Assembly: GCA_014380365.1 (NCBI GenBank)
Contig: JACMJZ010000025.1
Span: forward strand, 62,001-126,000
Direction: 5' to 3'
Source: Pyrinomonadaceae bacterium
GTDB lineage: Bacteria; Acidobacteriota; Blastocatellia; Pyrinomonadales; Pyrinomonadaceae
DNA length: 64,000 bases
Shown here: in pieces, positions 53,879 to 62,335 of the stretch
Layout: every line of letters begins with the position of its first letter
How positions within the stretch are numbered: the first letter of the stretch is position 1
Notes under the pieces: model-generated
The model's input: only the letters and a program-made list of their open reading frames with translations
The model's database searches: none
Told to the model about the DNA's origin: nothing
Position numbers and translations under genes: made by a program

Positions 53879-54070
53879 TGACTAGTGATCAGTGTGCAGT
53901 GAGCAGTGAACAGTGAGCAGTGAGCAGTGGGCAGTGAGCAGTGAGCAGTGCCCACCTGGGAGCGCAGGCATCCTGCCTGCAATGAGCGCCGCTTCGGCGC
54001 GAACCGCTTGTCAGAACCGCCTGCGGTAGCGGGCGGGCACTGATGCTTCTTTATCCTCAACTGCCCACCG
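53879..54070. repeat. CAGTGAGCAGTG-type array and repeat fragments
   Basis: Eight or so copies of the word GTGAGCAGTG or a close variant run from 53883 to 53950. They are followed by GCAGGCATCCTGCCTGC (family C related) and by CAGAACCGCCTGCGGTAGCGG, a piece of the element at 55486. It separates two convergent genes. Confidence 0.7.
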
Positions 54071-54081
54071 GCCACTGCCCA

Positions 54082-54777
54082 CTATGCATTCGGTGTCGGC
54101 ACACCCCCCGCGGTCTTGGTCGTCGTCCGACTCGCCGCCCGATCCACAATCACGCGCGCGGCGCGATAGCCGGCCACGAAGTCCGGATCTGAGCGGCGAA
54201 ACAAATTCACCAGCCTGTCGATCTCGTTACGCAGAATACCACTCGCTTCACGGATGAGACCCGGCAGCGACTCGGTCTGGACCATCCGCGCTGCCGTTGC
54301 CGTGCGAGGATTTACCTTGCCGGCGTTGAAGGCCTGCAACGCCTGGTCGAGTTCGTCGAGATTCGCCTGCGTTACCTGCAAGGTCGCGAGCTCAGTTTTC
54401 CTGGCGTTCGCTTCTGCCAACACACTCGTTGCGCGATTCGATAATGCTTCGTCGTCGAACCGTTGCAGAGTCGAAGGCCTCACCGCCGTCAGCGCCGTAA
54501 GGTCGTGGTCATTGCTGCTGTGGCCCAACACTCCCAGCGCCTCGCACGTGAGAAACAAGACGTCTTCCAATGCATCGCGCGCAGCCCCCTTGTCTACAGT
54601 CGCGCCGGTAGGCGTTTCCTGTTTCTGTGCGGCCACGTCGATAGCGCCGATCTTATTTTTAAACTGCGTGACGGCCGTTTGCAGGGGCGCCATCCCGCTC
54701 CAGACAGAATTGTTGTCATCGAGATAAGCTCGGACAGTCTTAAACATCGTGGTGCGATTTCTTTGTTCGGTTTCCAT
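54082..54777 (-). CDS. Helical hypothetical protein
   Basis: A 231-residue, mostly helical protein of unknown family, without signal peptide or cysteine motifs. Segments such as RAYLDDNNSVWSGMAPLQTAVTQF and LVNLFRRSDPDFVAGYRAARVIVDRA suggest a long four-helix bundle. GGGAGG 8 bases before the ATG supports the start. It resembles structural or phage-like helical proteins only in composition, so no role is assigned. Confidence 0.65.
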   Translation of the reverse strand: METEQRNRTTMFKTVRAYLDDNNSVWSGMAPLQTAVTQFKNKIGAIDVAAQKQETPTGATVDKGAARDALEDVLFLTCEALGVLGHSSNDHDLTALTAVRPSTLQRFDDEALSNRATSVLAEANARKTELATLQVTQANLDELDQALQAFNAGKVNPRTATAARMVQTESLPGLIREASGILRNEIDRLVNLFRRSDPDFVAGYRAARVIVDRAASRTTTKTAGGVPTPNA

Positions 54778-54899
54778 AGGTGAGATCCTCCCAATCTGAG
54801 TTGAGTTTTGTGCCTAAGCGGATGTGAAACCGGCGGCCGGTGATGCGTCACCGGGAGCCGGCGTTGCGAGAACCCTAAGCAGTCATTGCATGACGCTGA

Positions 54900-55313
54900 G
54901 ACCGTACTGAACGACCGGAAATGCTATCGCAGGAACGGACCGGGGAGTTGCTGCACCCCGAGCCGCTATTGCAAGACTGAGAGCTGCCATTGAAAGTCCC
55001 GGGGTTATCGCTGAATAACTGAGAGCCGCCATTGAAGGTTCCGGAGCTGCAACCGAAAGAACGGGAGCTGCCATTGAAGCTGCCGGAGTTCCCGTTGAAC
55101 GCTCCGCAGCCGGCTTTGAAAGTTCCCGGAGCCGGCGTTGCACATCCCGGAGTCGGCTTTGAAGGTCAGGGAGATGACACTGAAAGACCCGGAGTTGGCT
55201 TTGAAGCACCCGGAGACGGCGTCGCAAGGTCCGGAGATGACGTTGAAGCTCCCGGAGACGGGGTCGCAAGGCCCGGAGTTGGCTTTGCAGGACCCGGAGC
55301 TGACCTTGTAACA
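54900..55313. repeat. 21-bp tandem repeat array, about 19 units
   Basis: Units such as CCCGGAGTTGGCTTTGAAGCA, CCCGGAGACGGCGTCGCAAGG and TCCGGAGATGACGTTGAAGCT follow without spacers. The consensus is roughly CCCGGAGNNGNNNTTGAAGNN. Units decay toward the left end, and one 22-base unit near 55101 shifts the reading frame. All the frames that stay open read as seven-residue repeats. Confidence 0.85.
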
Positions 55314-55831
55314 GGACCAAACCCGTTCGCAACCCCCTTATTACTAGCAGATACGCTTAATTGCGAGGATTTGTCCGCAGCGGCGTACGCCAGATAGACC
55401 GTAGACGCGATCCCAGTCAGCGGTTGCTTTGAATTAGTACACGTAGCCACCGGATGCCGCATAGCGGCGCGAAGAACGCGAAGATATGAAGTCAGTTCCA
55501 CCACGCGGTAGCGGGTGAATCGCCGGGGGTGCGTCGGACTGCCGTACCTCCGCCGTGTGGATTGTCCTCTCGGTGTAATCGTGCCAACTGCAACCCACCC
55601 GCTACCGCGTGGTGGTACTGACCTCATACCAACGGCCTGAAAGCCAACAGAGTAATGCCGACTTGTGACCGGATTAATTGAAACAGCAAATGAGAACAGA
55701 TTAGTAGGAATAAGAAATGAGCAGGGTGAGAGTAAAACAAACTTCATGAGAACAACCTCAACGCTGGCAAGACAGCGCCGTGGTAACGGTTGGGACCGGC
55801 GCCGCGCGAGAACGCGGATACTACAATCCAA
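55166..55831 (-). pseudogene. Doubtful Pro-rich frame running into the tandem array
   Basis: A 221-codon frame whose left part reads seven-residue units (TPGLATP, SPGASTS, SPDLATP, SPGASKP) before a TGA inside the array. After the 22-base unit near 55101, similar Pro/Ala units (AAPVLSV, AAPEPSM) continue in another frame (54883-55332). The right part crosses an inverted repeat and includes a hydrophobic stretch (KFVLLSPCSFLIPTNLFSFAV). It may be the decayed remains of a repeat protein, or no gene at all. Confidence 0.25.
55486..55628. repeat. Long inverted repeat (family E)
   Basis: Left arm of about 33 bases containing CCACCACGCGGTAGCGGGTG, right arm with its complement CACCCGCTACCGCGTGGTGG, around a 77-base centre. 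Fragments of it occur at about 51048 and 54014. The arms also extend to TATGAAGTCAG / CTGACCTCATA. Confidence 0.85.
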
Positions 55832-56378
55832 TTAACCTTTCGTTAATACAATTCAACGCTCCCGCGTGAATCAACTAACGCAATGAAAAGACCTCGTGAA
55901 CGAGCGCAATATACGCCCCGACACACCCCGCGTCAACTAAAAATTCCAGGAAGTTAACCGCACGTAGTGACTAACAACCAGACGGTCACCACCAAAATCG
56001 GGCACCGCCCCAACCGAAGGCCCGGACAGCTCTCTGTACGAAGCCATGGGCTACACGCGCAAGAGCGACCGCAAGTCCGGCCTGACTACAACGAAGAAGC
56101 CACCTCCGACGACTTAACGATGATCACCCGCTCTTTCAGAGGCGGGCCATCCCTCTACACGGCATTTTCACGACTCTAAGAATTTTCTTCCGATAGACTT
56201 GCTGTTTCAAACCGCAGCGCGACTAACAGCCGCTGACGAAAGGCTCGAGATCGAAGGAATGACTCGAATACATGCTGAGCATGGACGTTTGATTGCTGAG
56301 TGAATATACTCTCGACGCAGCCCTTCACTTACGATGAGATTAACTTCACGCATTAATAGTTCACCGGCGTCATATTAG

Positions 56379-56879
56379 ATGAAGAAGGTAACTCAACCCT
56401 CGCTTAGAGAATCGTCCAGAAACACTCGTCGAGTAGTAGCTCCGTCTTTCATCGGACTAAAGCCAGCCTCGTTGGCGAGTTCCTACGCCAAGCAGAGGAA
56501 TCGCGGGTCCGACACCGCACACGAGGTAATGCTGCGACGAGAGTTGTGGCATTTGGGTCTACGCTATCGCAAAACCGTAAGGACGCTTCCTGGCAAACCC
56601 GATATTGTTTTCTCGCGCAGGAGGCTCGCAATCTTTTGCGATGGTGACTTCTGGCACGGCCGTGAATGGCGCAAGCTTAGGTTGAAGCTAAAGGCAGGCT
56701 CTAATTCGAGTTACTGGTTGAAAAAGATTCAAAGCAACATTCAAAGAGATCGGCACAATCAGACTCTACTACAGTGTGCGGGCTGGACGGTGATTAGGCT
56801 GTGGGAATCAGACATCAAACGCGATCCTAAAAAAGAAGCGGCCTTGATAAAGAGGGAGATTGAAAAGCTAAGTCACTGA
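56379..56879 (+). CDS. vsr: Very short patch repair endonuclease (Vsr)
   Basis: Nicks next to T:G mismatches that arise by deamination of 5-methylcytosine, or acts as an effector nuclease in some restriction operons. The 166 residues include GKPDIVFSRRRLAIFCDGDFWHG, with catalytic Asp75 and the FWHG motif, then WLKKIQSNIQRDRHNQTLLQCAGWTVIRLWESDIK, the C-terminal Vsr signature. The first 40 residues are basic. It lies 30 bases upstream of the cytosine methyltransferase, a classic pairing. Codon use is more AT-rich than outside the island. Confidence 0.9.
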   Translation: MKKVTQPSLRESSRNTRRVVAPSFIGLKPASLASSYAKQRNRGSDTAHEVMLRRELWHLGLRYRKTVRTLPGKPDIVFSRRRLAIFCDGDFWHGREWRKLRLKLKAGSNSSYWLKKIQSNIQRDRHNQTLLQCAGWTVIRLWESDIKRDPKKEAALIKREIEKLSH

Positions 56880-56909
56880 ATTGCTCGGCTGAGCCTCTCT
56901 TACAGAAGT

Positions 56910-58256
56910 ATGAAGTTCATTGATTTATTTGCGGGTCTGGGGGGATTTCATCTCGCATTAAAGCGACTCGGGCATGAGTGTGTCTTTGCATGCGAATTAG
57001 ATCCAGAACTGCGCACTCTCTACGGCAAAAACTTCAGCCTCCAGCCCGAGGGGGATATACGCGATATTGAGATATCCAACATCCCGAATCACGATGTCCT
57101 GTGTGCTGGGTTTCCGTGTCAACCTTTTTCGAAGGCAGGAGAGCAACAAGGATTTGACTGTCCTAAATCGGGTGATCTCTTCGATTTTGTTCTTAAGATC
57201 ATACGATACCGCAAACCTCAGTACTTAATACTAGAAAACGTACCTAATATAATGCGCCATAACAACGGAAATACTTGGTTAGAATTGGAGTCTAGTTTGG
57301 AGCGGGTTGGGTACAACATCGATCACGAATACTTATCCCCACACAACTTCGGAATACCTCAGATTCGCGAAAGGGTTTTTATCGTTGGGAGTCGGTCTTC
57401 GTTGACAGGCTTTTCATGGCCGCAAGAAAGGTCGACCCAAAAGCTTTCCATCAACTCTATTCTGGATCAGAATCCCACTGAGGCCCGAGTCTTGACGCCT
57501 CAAGTGATTCAATGCCTTCGCGCTTGGCAAGAGTTCATTAGGCGTTTTCCTAAAAAGGAAGAACTGCCCTCCTTTCCCATCTGGTCAATGGAATTTGGAG
57601 CTACTTATCCCTTCGAAAACGCGACTCCGTACGCGCAAGATGAAAATGAGTTGCGCAAGTATAGAGGCAGTTTTGGAAGGTCTTTGAAAAATGTCACGAA
57701 GGACAAGTTGATGGACGCCTTGCCGCCGTATGCTAGATACAAAGAAGGTCATTTCCCGGACTGGAAGGTGCAGTTCATAAGACAGAATCGTGATTTCTAT
57801 AAGAGACACCAGGGCTTAATCAAAACTTGGCTGCCAAAGATCCTCGAGTTCCCGCCAAGTCTTCAAAAGTTTGAATGGAATTGTAAGGGTGAGGAACGAG
57901 ATCTCTGGAAATATGTTATTCAGTTTCGTGCCTCAGGGGTGAGGGTTAAAAGACCAACTACCGCACCGTCACTAATCGCAATGACGACGACTCAGGTCCC
58001 GATTATTGCATGGCAAAGGCGATATATGACCCCGAAGGAATGTGCTCGTCTCCAAAGTTTAGATAGGCTGAAGCACTTACCAGAAGCTTCAACAAAGGCA
58101 TTCAAAGCTTTGGGCAATGCAGTAAATTCACGACTAGTTGAGATTATTGCGATGGCTCTTTTCGCCTCTAGACAGCATAAGCACATGAATCCGACTCAGA
58201 GTAAAAAATTCAATTCAAATGGCCACGCGCGTCCACGCCAAATGAAATTGATTTAG
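56910..58256 (+). CDS. DNA (cytosine-5-)-methyltransferase
   Basis: Methylates cytosine at C5 in a specific DNA sequence. The 448 residues carry motif I FIDLFAGLGGFHLAL, motif IV GFPCQPFSKAG with catalytic Cys70, motif VI LILENVPN, motif VIII QIRERVFIVG, and motif X (KALGNAVNSRLVEII). A target-recognition region of about 180 residues lies between VIII and X (about 190-375). The recognition site cannot be read from the sequence. It is the modification part of the island, with vsr upstream and the MORC-like ATPase 6 bases downstream. Confidence 0.93.
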   Translation: MKFIDLFAGLGGFHLALKRLGHECVFACELDPELRTLYGKNFSLQPEGDIRDIEISNIPNHDVLCAGFPCQPFSKAGEQQGFDCPKSGDLFDFVLKIIRYRKPQYLILENVPNIMRHNNGNTWLELESSLERVGYNIDHEYLSPHNFGIPQIRERVFIVGSRSSLTGFSWPQERSTQKLSINSILDQNPTEARVLTPQVIQCLRAWQEFIRRFPKKEELPSFPIWSMEFGATYPFENATPYAQDENELRKYRGSFGRSLKNVTKDKLMDALPPYARYKEGHFPDWKVQFIRQNRDFYKRHQGLIKTWLPKILEFPPSLQKFEWNCKGEERDLWKYVIQFRASGVRVKRPTTAPSLIAMTTTQVPIIAWQRRYMTPKECARLQSLDRLKHLPEASTKAFKALGNAVNSRLVEIIAMALFASRQHKHMNPTQSKKFNSNGHARPRQMKLI

Positions 58257-58262
58257 GCTCAC

Positions 58263-59810
58263 ATGAAAGCGAAGATTCCGGAAACAATTAACATTAGACC
58301 GGGTGTAAGCATCCTCTCAGTGCTACGCCACCTCAATTACAAGCCGTGGTTTGCGCTCGCAGAGTTTGTAGACAATTCCCTACAAAGCTTTCTCGACCAT
58401 CGGAAAGAACTTGACCGTACGGAGGGAAAGAAAGTTAGGCTAATTGTCAACATCGAATTCGATCCCACCGACGCGGGCCAGTTAACGATAAGAGACAATG
58501 CAGCCGGTATTCATCAATCAGATTATGCAAGGGCATTTCGTCCAGCCGAGTTACCTCCAGACACTGAGGGCTTATCTGAGTTCGGTATGGGTATGAAAAG
58601 CGCCGCGTGCTGGTTTGCTCCTCAATGGACAGTTCGCACATCGGCGCTCGGTGAAAAGTTGGAGAGGACAGTATCGTTCAACATAGAGAAAATTGTTCAA
58701 GATAAGATTGAGGAATTGACAGTTGATGCGCGGCTCGCCCCGGAAAAAACTCACTTCACTGAAATAAAGCTATACAACCTTCATAAAGCTCCTCAGGGCC
58801 GGACGTTGAGTAAGATCAAGGAACATCTTGCTAGCATCTATAGATCTTTCATCCGGGAGGGGTTATTAGAATTAAAATTTGATGAAGAAGTCTTGGCATA
58901 CGTGGAACCAAAAGTCCTATTTGCTCCCTATTACAAGGACCCACCTCTCGCGCAGGCAAAGGACTGGCGCAAGGAAGTCGCATTTGATTTTGGGCTCGGA
59001 ATGCGGGCGCATGGCTTCGCGGCGCTACGAGAAACTGGTAGCACCTCTGGTGCGGGTTTTTCTCTTTTCCGACGTGGACGGCTTATTCAGGGAAGTGCGG
59101 ATGAGGGCTATCGACCCGAATATGTTTTTGGAAAGTCTAACAGCTTTACCTATCAGCGGTTGTTTGGAGAGTTACAGCTTGAGGGATTCGAAGTCAGCCA
59201 CACCAAAGATGGATTTCGATGGGATGAACATGAAGAAGTGTTTCTGGAGTTTCTGAGAGAGAGCCTCAACGAAAAACGCTTACCCTTACTCAGTCAGGCT
59301 GAAGGCTATCGGGCACGACCCAAGTTGGATGAATTAAGACATGGGGCAACTGTGGCGGCGGGACGTACCGCTGAAGTGATTGAGCGTGAGGTCCCACCAG
59401 TAATTGAAGAGCAGCTGACCTCGATCCCCGATGCTGGCGAGCCGCCAAAGGCGCTTCCTCTGGCGGAAATGGCAACGACCAGAGAAATTGAATTGGAACT
59501 CGATGGCAGCCAATGGCTCATTGTTTTGGAATTGACCGATGATCCAGGCGTTGGAGATTGGGTTTCCATTAGTGACCGTCCATTGACTGATAAGACCGGA
59601 ATCCGACGTCTTGGAGTTCGGCTATCTCTTGCTCACCCATTCATGCTTAGATTTGGCGGTGTTGAGCCAGGTCGCATCGAGCCCCTGTTGCGCGTAGCGG
59701 TTGCCATATGCTTGGCTGAGATAACCGCCCGAGATAGCGGGGTCAAGTCCGCTTCTACAATCAGGCGTAATATCAACCAGTTGTTAGGAACCGCGCTTTC
59801 CCAACCATGA
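58263..59810 (+). CDS. MORC-like GHKL ATPase
   Basis: A 515-residue ATPase of the Hsp90/MutL (GHKL) superfamily. The ATP site is complete: N-box ALAEFVDNSLQSF (Glu34, Asp37-Asn38), G1 IRDNAAGI (Asp78) and the G2-like GLSEFGMGMKSAACW lid. An S5-like domain appears to follow (about 200-340), then a C-terminal part with acidic strands (EIELELDGSQWLIVLEL). Such proteins were described in bacterial restriction-modification operons as relatives of eukaryotic MORC ATPases. They are thought to clamp DNA and drive remodelling after ATP binding. Its place between the methyltransferase and the Z1 protein fits that setting. Confidence 0.85.
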   Translation: MKAKIPETINIRPGVSILSVLRHLNYKPWFALAEFVDNSLQSFLDHRKELDRTEGKKVRLIVNIEFDPTDAGQLTIRDNAAGIHQSDYARAFRPAELPPDTEGLSEFGMGMKSAACWFAPQWTVRTSALGEKLERTVSFNIEKIVQDKIEELTVDARLAPEKTHFTEIKLYNLHKAPQGRTLSKIKEHLASIYRSFIREGLLELKFDEEVLAYVEPKVLFAPYYKDPPLAQAKDWRKEVAFDFGLGMRAHGFAALRETGSTSGAGFSLFRRGRLIQGSADEGYRPEYVFGKSNSFTYQRLFGELQLEGFEVSHTKDGFRWDEHEEVFLEFLRESLNEKRLPLLSQAEGYRARPKLDELRHGATVAAGRTAEVIEREVPPVIEEQLTSIPDAGEPPKALPLAEMATTREIELELDGSQWLIVLELTDDPGVGDWVSISDRPLTDKTGIRRLGVRLSLAHPFMLRFGGVEPGRIEPLLRVAVAICLAEITARDSGVKSASTIRRNINQLLGTALSQP

Positions 59811-59876
59811 AGCGAAGAATTCTCAAATTAATTTGATTGCCGGCCTTCTCAATCCTTGCCTGGAGGTAACATAAAA

Positions 59877-62045
59877 ATGGATTCACCCACCTCAAATCCT
59901 TGGTCACCAGAGATTGGCGATGAAACAGAATTTCTTCTAGAACAGTTCCCACCAGACAACAGGCAATCGATGAGAGATGAAGCGGTCGCAGTCTTGTCGC
60001 GATGCGTTCCGCCGACAGCCCCAGGAGGTCGTGAGACTGGTTTAGTTGTAGGTTATGTACAGAGTGGAAAGACAATGTCCTTTACCACGGTGTCTGCTCT
60101 TGCACAAGACAACCGCTACCGAATGATCGTAGTGATCACCGGCACAAAGACTAATCTTTTTCGTCAATCAACAGAACGGTTAATGCAGGATCTTCGCCTT
60201 CCAGATATTGGTCGCAAATGGAAACATTTCGCTAATCCCAATTTGCGTGGAACGGCACTCCGGAGCATCGAAAGCGCACTCCAGCGATGGGAAGACGAAT
60301 CCGTGCCCGAGGCTGATAGACAGACGGTGCTCATCACGGTCATGAAAAACGTCACTCACCTGAACAACTTGATTCAGTTGCTATCGTCCCTGGATGTTCA
60401 TAGCGTGCCGGTGTTGGTGATAGATGATGAGGCCGATCAGGCTGGGCTTAATACGATGGTAAACCAGGGTGCTGAGAGTTCAACCTACCAACGCCTCCTT
60501 AGCCTTCGCCGATGTTTGCCCCACCACACCTTTCTCCAATACACGGCAACTCCTCAAGCTCCGTTGTTAATTAATATCATCGATGCTCTGTCCCCAAGTT
60601 TTGCGGAGGTGTTGACTCCTGGACAGTCATACAGGGGTGGCCAAACATTTTTCGAGCACCAGCCAGCAGATCTCCTACGGATAATCCCTGATGGTCAGAT
60701 TCCCACGAACGATAATATTTTGACTGAGCCGCCGGAGAGTTTACTCGAAGCCATGCGAGTGTTTTTCCTGGGAGTTGCAGCGGGTATGCGAATACGGGCG
60801 TCACCCCGAAACAGGTCAATGATGGTTCACCCTTCTGTTCGGACTTTGCAACACGAAGATTTTTTCCGTTGGGTCGACGCTGCAATGAGAAGATGGCAAG
60901 CCATATTGGCGGAGCCGGAAGATGAACCTGATAGACAAGAAGTAATTATCGAATTTAGGGAGGCATATGACGATCTCGCTCAAACCGTCACAGACTTGCC
61001 TGCATTTGAAGAGTTGGTGGGAGCACTCCCCAGAGCAATACGCGAAACGGTACCCATCGAAGTAAACACTAGAGGTAACCGACGCACGCCGCCAGTAGAG
61101 TGGCATCAAGACTATTCGCATATTCTCGTCGGTGGGTCGTCTCTGGAGCGCGGTTACACGGTAGAAGGTCTGACGGTCACGTATATGCCACGAGGAAGAG
61201 GCGTTGGCAACGCCGACACCATCCAACAACGTGCGCGGTGGTTTGGTTACAAGGCGGATTACCTTGGCTATTGTCGAGTTTACCTTTCGGCTGGCACTGA
61301 GCAGGCTTATAGGGCGTATACGGAACACGAAGATGACATTAGGAATCGTTTAAGGGAACACGCCCTAACTGGTCGGCCTTTACGCGACTGGAAGCGCGCG
61401 TTCCTGCTGGACACGGCCTTACGGCCCACTCGGAACAATGTACTAGGACTGGATTACATGCAATCCGTTTATTCAAATCGTTGGTTTGAGCCCGACGCAC
61501 CTCATGATTCTCAGGACGCGGTAGCAGAGAATCGTGAGGTGGTGACGCAATTCGTTTCACGATATGAATTCGCCCCTGATACCGGCGACTCAAGACGGCA
61601 GCCCCATATGAAGCACTATGTTGTCTCGAGTGTGCCACTGAGGGATGCTTACGAGAATCTGCTTACGAAACTTCGGATCACTCGGTCAACAGACTCAACT
61701 CCTTTTACAGGATTATTACTTCAGTTAGAACGGTACCTTGAGAATAATCCGACCTCGACCTGTACCCTTTATCAGATGTCGCCTGATAAGCTTCGAGAAC
61801 GTAGCGTAAACGAAGATGATGAGATTCGAAATCTGTTTCAAGGTGCGTATCCGGATACCAAAGGTGAGATATATCGGGGCGATCGTTACGTACGGGCCGA
61901 TGGAGAACTCACGATACAAATTCACAATCTTCGCGTGCTAAGCGCTGGCGACCGTAAAGTCATTGCGGACAATGTTCCCGCGATCGCCGTTTGGGTGCCG
62001 TCAACGATGTCGAAGGACTGGTTGGTTCAGAATCAGAATCAATAA
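59877..62045 (+). CDS. Z1-domain helicase-like ATPase
   Basis: A 722-residue protein of the Z1 family. Walker A GYVQSGKTMSF has Lys65, Walker B is VLVIDDEADQAG (Asp183-Asp187), then QYTATPQAPLLI (a motif III-like TAT), and VGGSSLERGYTVEGLTVTYMPRG followed by DTIQQRARWFGYK, which is the motif V-VI block with the arginine finger. Z1 proteins accompany MORC-like ATPases in restriction-modification loci and probably move along DNA. The ATG at 59877 has GGAGGT 9 bases upstream; an earlier TTG frame is not needed. The C-terminal 200 residues match no domain I know. Confidence 0.88.
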   Translation: MDSPTSNPWSPEIGDETEFLLEQFPPDNRQSMRDEAVAVLSRCVPPTAPGGRETGLVVGYVQSGKTMSFTTVSALAQDNRYRMIVVITGTKTNLFRQSTERLMQDLRLPDIGRKWKHFANPNLRGTALRSIESALQRWEDESVPEADRQTVLITVMKNVTHLNNLIQLLSSLDVHSVPVLVIDDEADQAGLNTMVNQGAESSTYQRLLSLRRCLPHHTFLQYTATPQAPLLINIIDALSPSFAEVLTPGQSYRGGQTFFEHQPADLLRIIPDGQIPTNDNILTEPPESLLEAMRVFFLGVAAGMRIRASPRNRSMMVHPSVRTLQHEDFFRWVDAAMRRWQAILAEPEDEPDRQEVIIEFREAYDDLAQTVTDLPAFEELVGALPRAIRETVPIEVNTRGNRRTPPVEWHQDYSHILVGGSSLERGYTVEGLTVTYMPRGRGVGNADTIQQRARWFGYKADYLGYCRVYLSAGTEQAYRAYTEHEDDIRNRLREHALTGRPLRDWKRAFLLDTALRPTRNNVLGLDYMQSVYSNRWFEPDAPHDSQDAVAENREVVTQFVSRYEFAPDTGDSRRQPHMKHYVVSSVPLRDAYENLLTKLRITRSTDSTPFTGLLLQLERYLENNPTSTCTLYQMSPDKLRERSVNEDDEIRNLFQGAYPDTKGEIYRGDRYVRADGELTIQIHNLRVLSAGDRKVIADNVPAIAVWVPSTMSKDWLVQNQNQ

Positions 62046-62110
62046 AGTTACACCAGATATTCCTCACAATTGCAGAATTCAGGCCTCGTTAAATATCGAA
62101 GGAGATATAG

Positions 62111-62335
62111 ATGGCAATCGTTAGAAAACTTGAACGAATAACTCTTGGTAAGACCAAGCAGACTGAGGTTGAGAGTTGTACCTACTCGATTATCCAAAGC
62201 GATGATGGTAAGTACTTACAGATCGACTCCTACGGATCGGCTCAGCGCAAGGTGCGTGGCGGAAAGAGTCAGTCGATACGTTTTAGCCCCGAAGCAATAA
62301 TCCAACTACGTGAGATCTTATCGAAGGAGCTTTGA
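62111..62335 (+). CDS. Small island protein of unknown function
   Basis: A 74-residue protein (MAIVRKLERITLGKTKQTEV start), with alternating beta-type residues (YSIIQSDDGKYLQIDSYGS) and a short C-terminal helix (PEAIIQLREILSKEL). AAGGAGA 6 bases before the ATG supports translation. It follows the Z1 gene by 65 bases on the same strand and shares the island's composition. I recall similar small proteins beside defence genes, but no function is established. It may be a regulator, an accessory subunit or the last gene of the island. Confidence 0.6.
   Translation: MAIVRKLERITLGKTKQTEVESCTYSIIQSDDGKYLQIDSYGSAQRKVRGGKSQSIRFSPEAIIQLREILSKEL

Larger units (their letters stand above)
54778..56378. 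other. 1.6-kb gap: tandem array, inverted repeat and degenerate sequence
   Basis: No well-supported gene is present. From left to right it holds a 21-bp tandem array (54900-55313), a doubtful Pro-rich frame, a long inverted repeat (55486-55628) and a region of short interrupted frames. In one of these, around 56022-56110, the words LYEAMGYTRKSDRKSGL can be read but without a start codon. Composition turns AT-richer after about 56.2 kb, where the defence genes begin. Confidence 0.6.

Noticed and set aside
54900-55313. 21-bp array as a CRISPR
   Set aside because: Units follow without unique spacers, units differ from each other, and no cas gene is present.
54883-55332. 149-codon minus-strand frame with Leu-heptads as a coiled-coil gene
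   Set aside because: It starts with TTG without a clear ribosome-binding site and changes from Leu-type to Pro/Ala-type where a 22-base unit breaks the period. Kept only as part of the tandem repeat.
55830-55866. ATTAAC / GTTAAT units 11 bases apart
   Set aside because: A third unit is out of phase by 2 bases and no reliable gene lies downstream on either strand.
55967-56179. 70-codon plus-strand frame before vsr
   Set aside because: No recognisable sequence and no ribosome-binding site. Another frame at the same place looks more protein-like but has no start.
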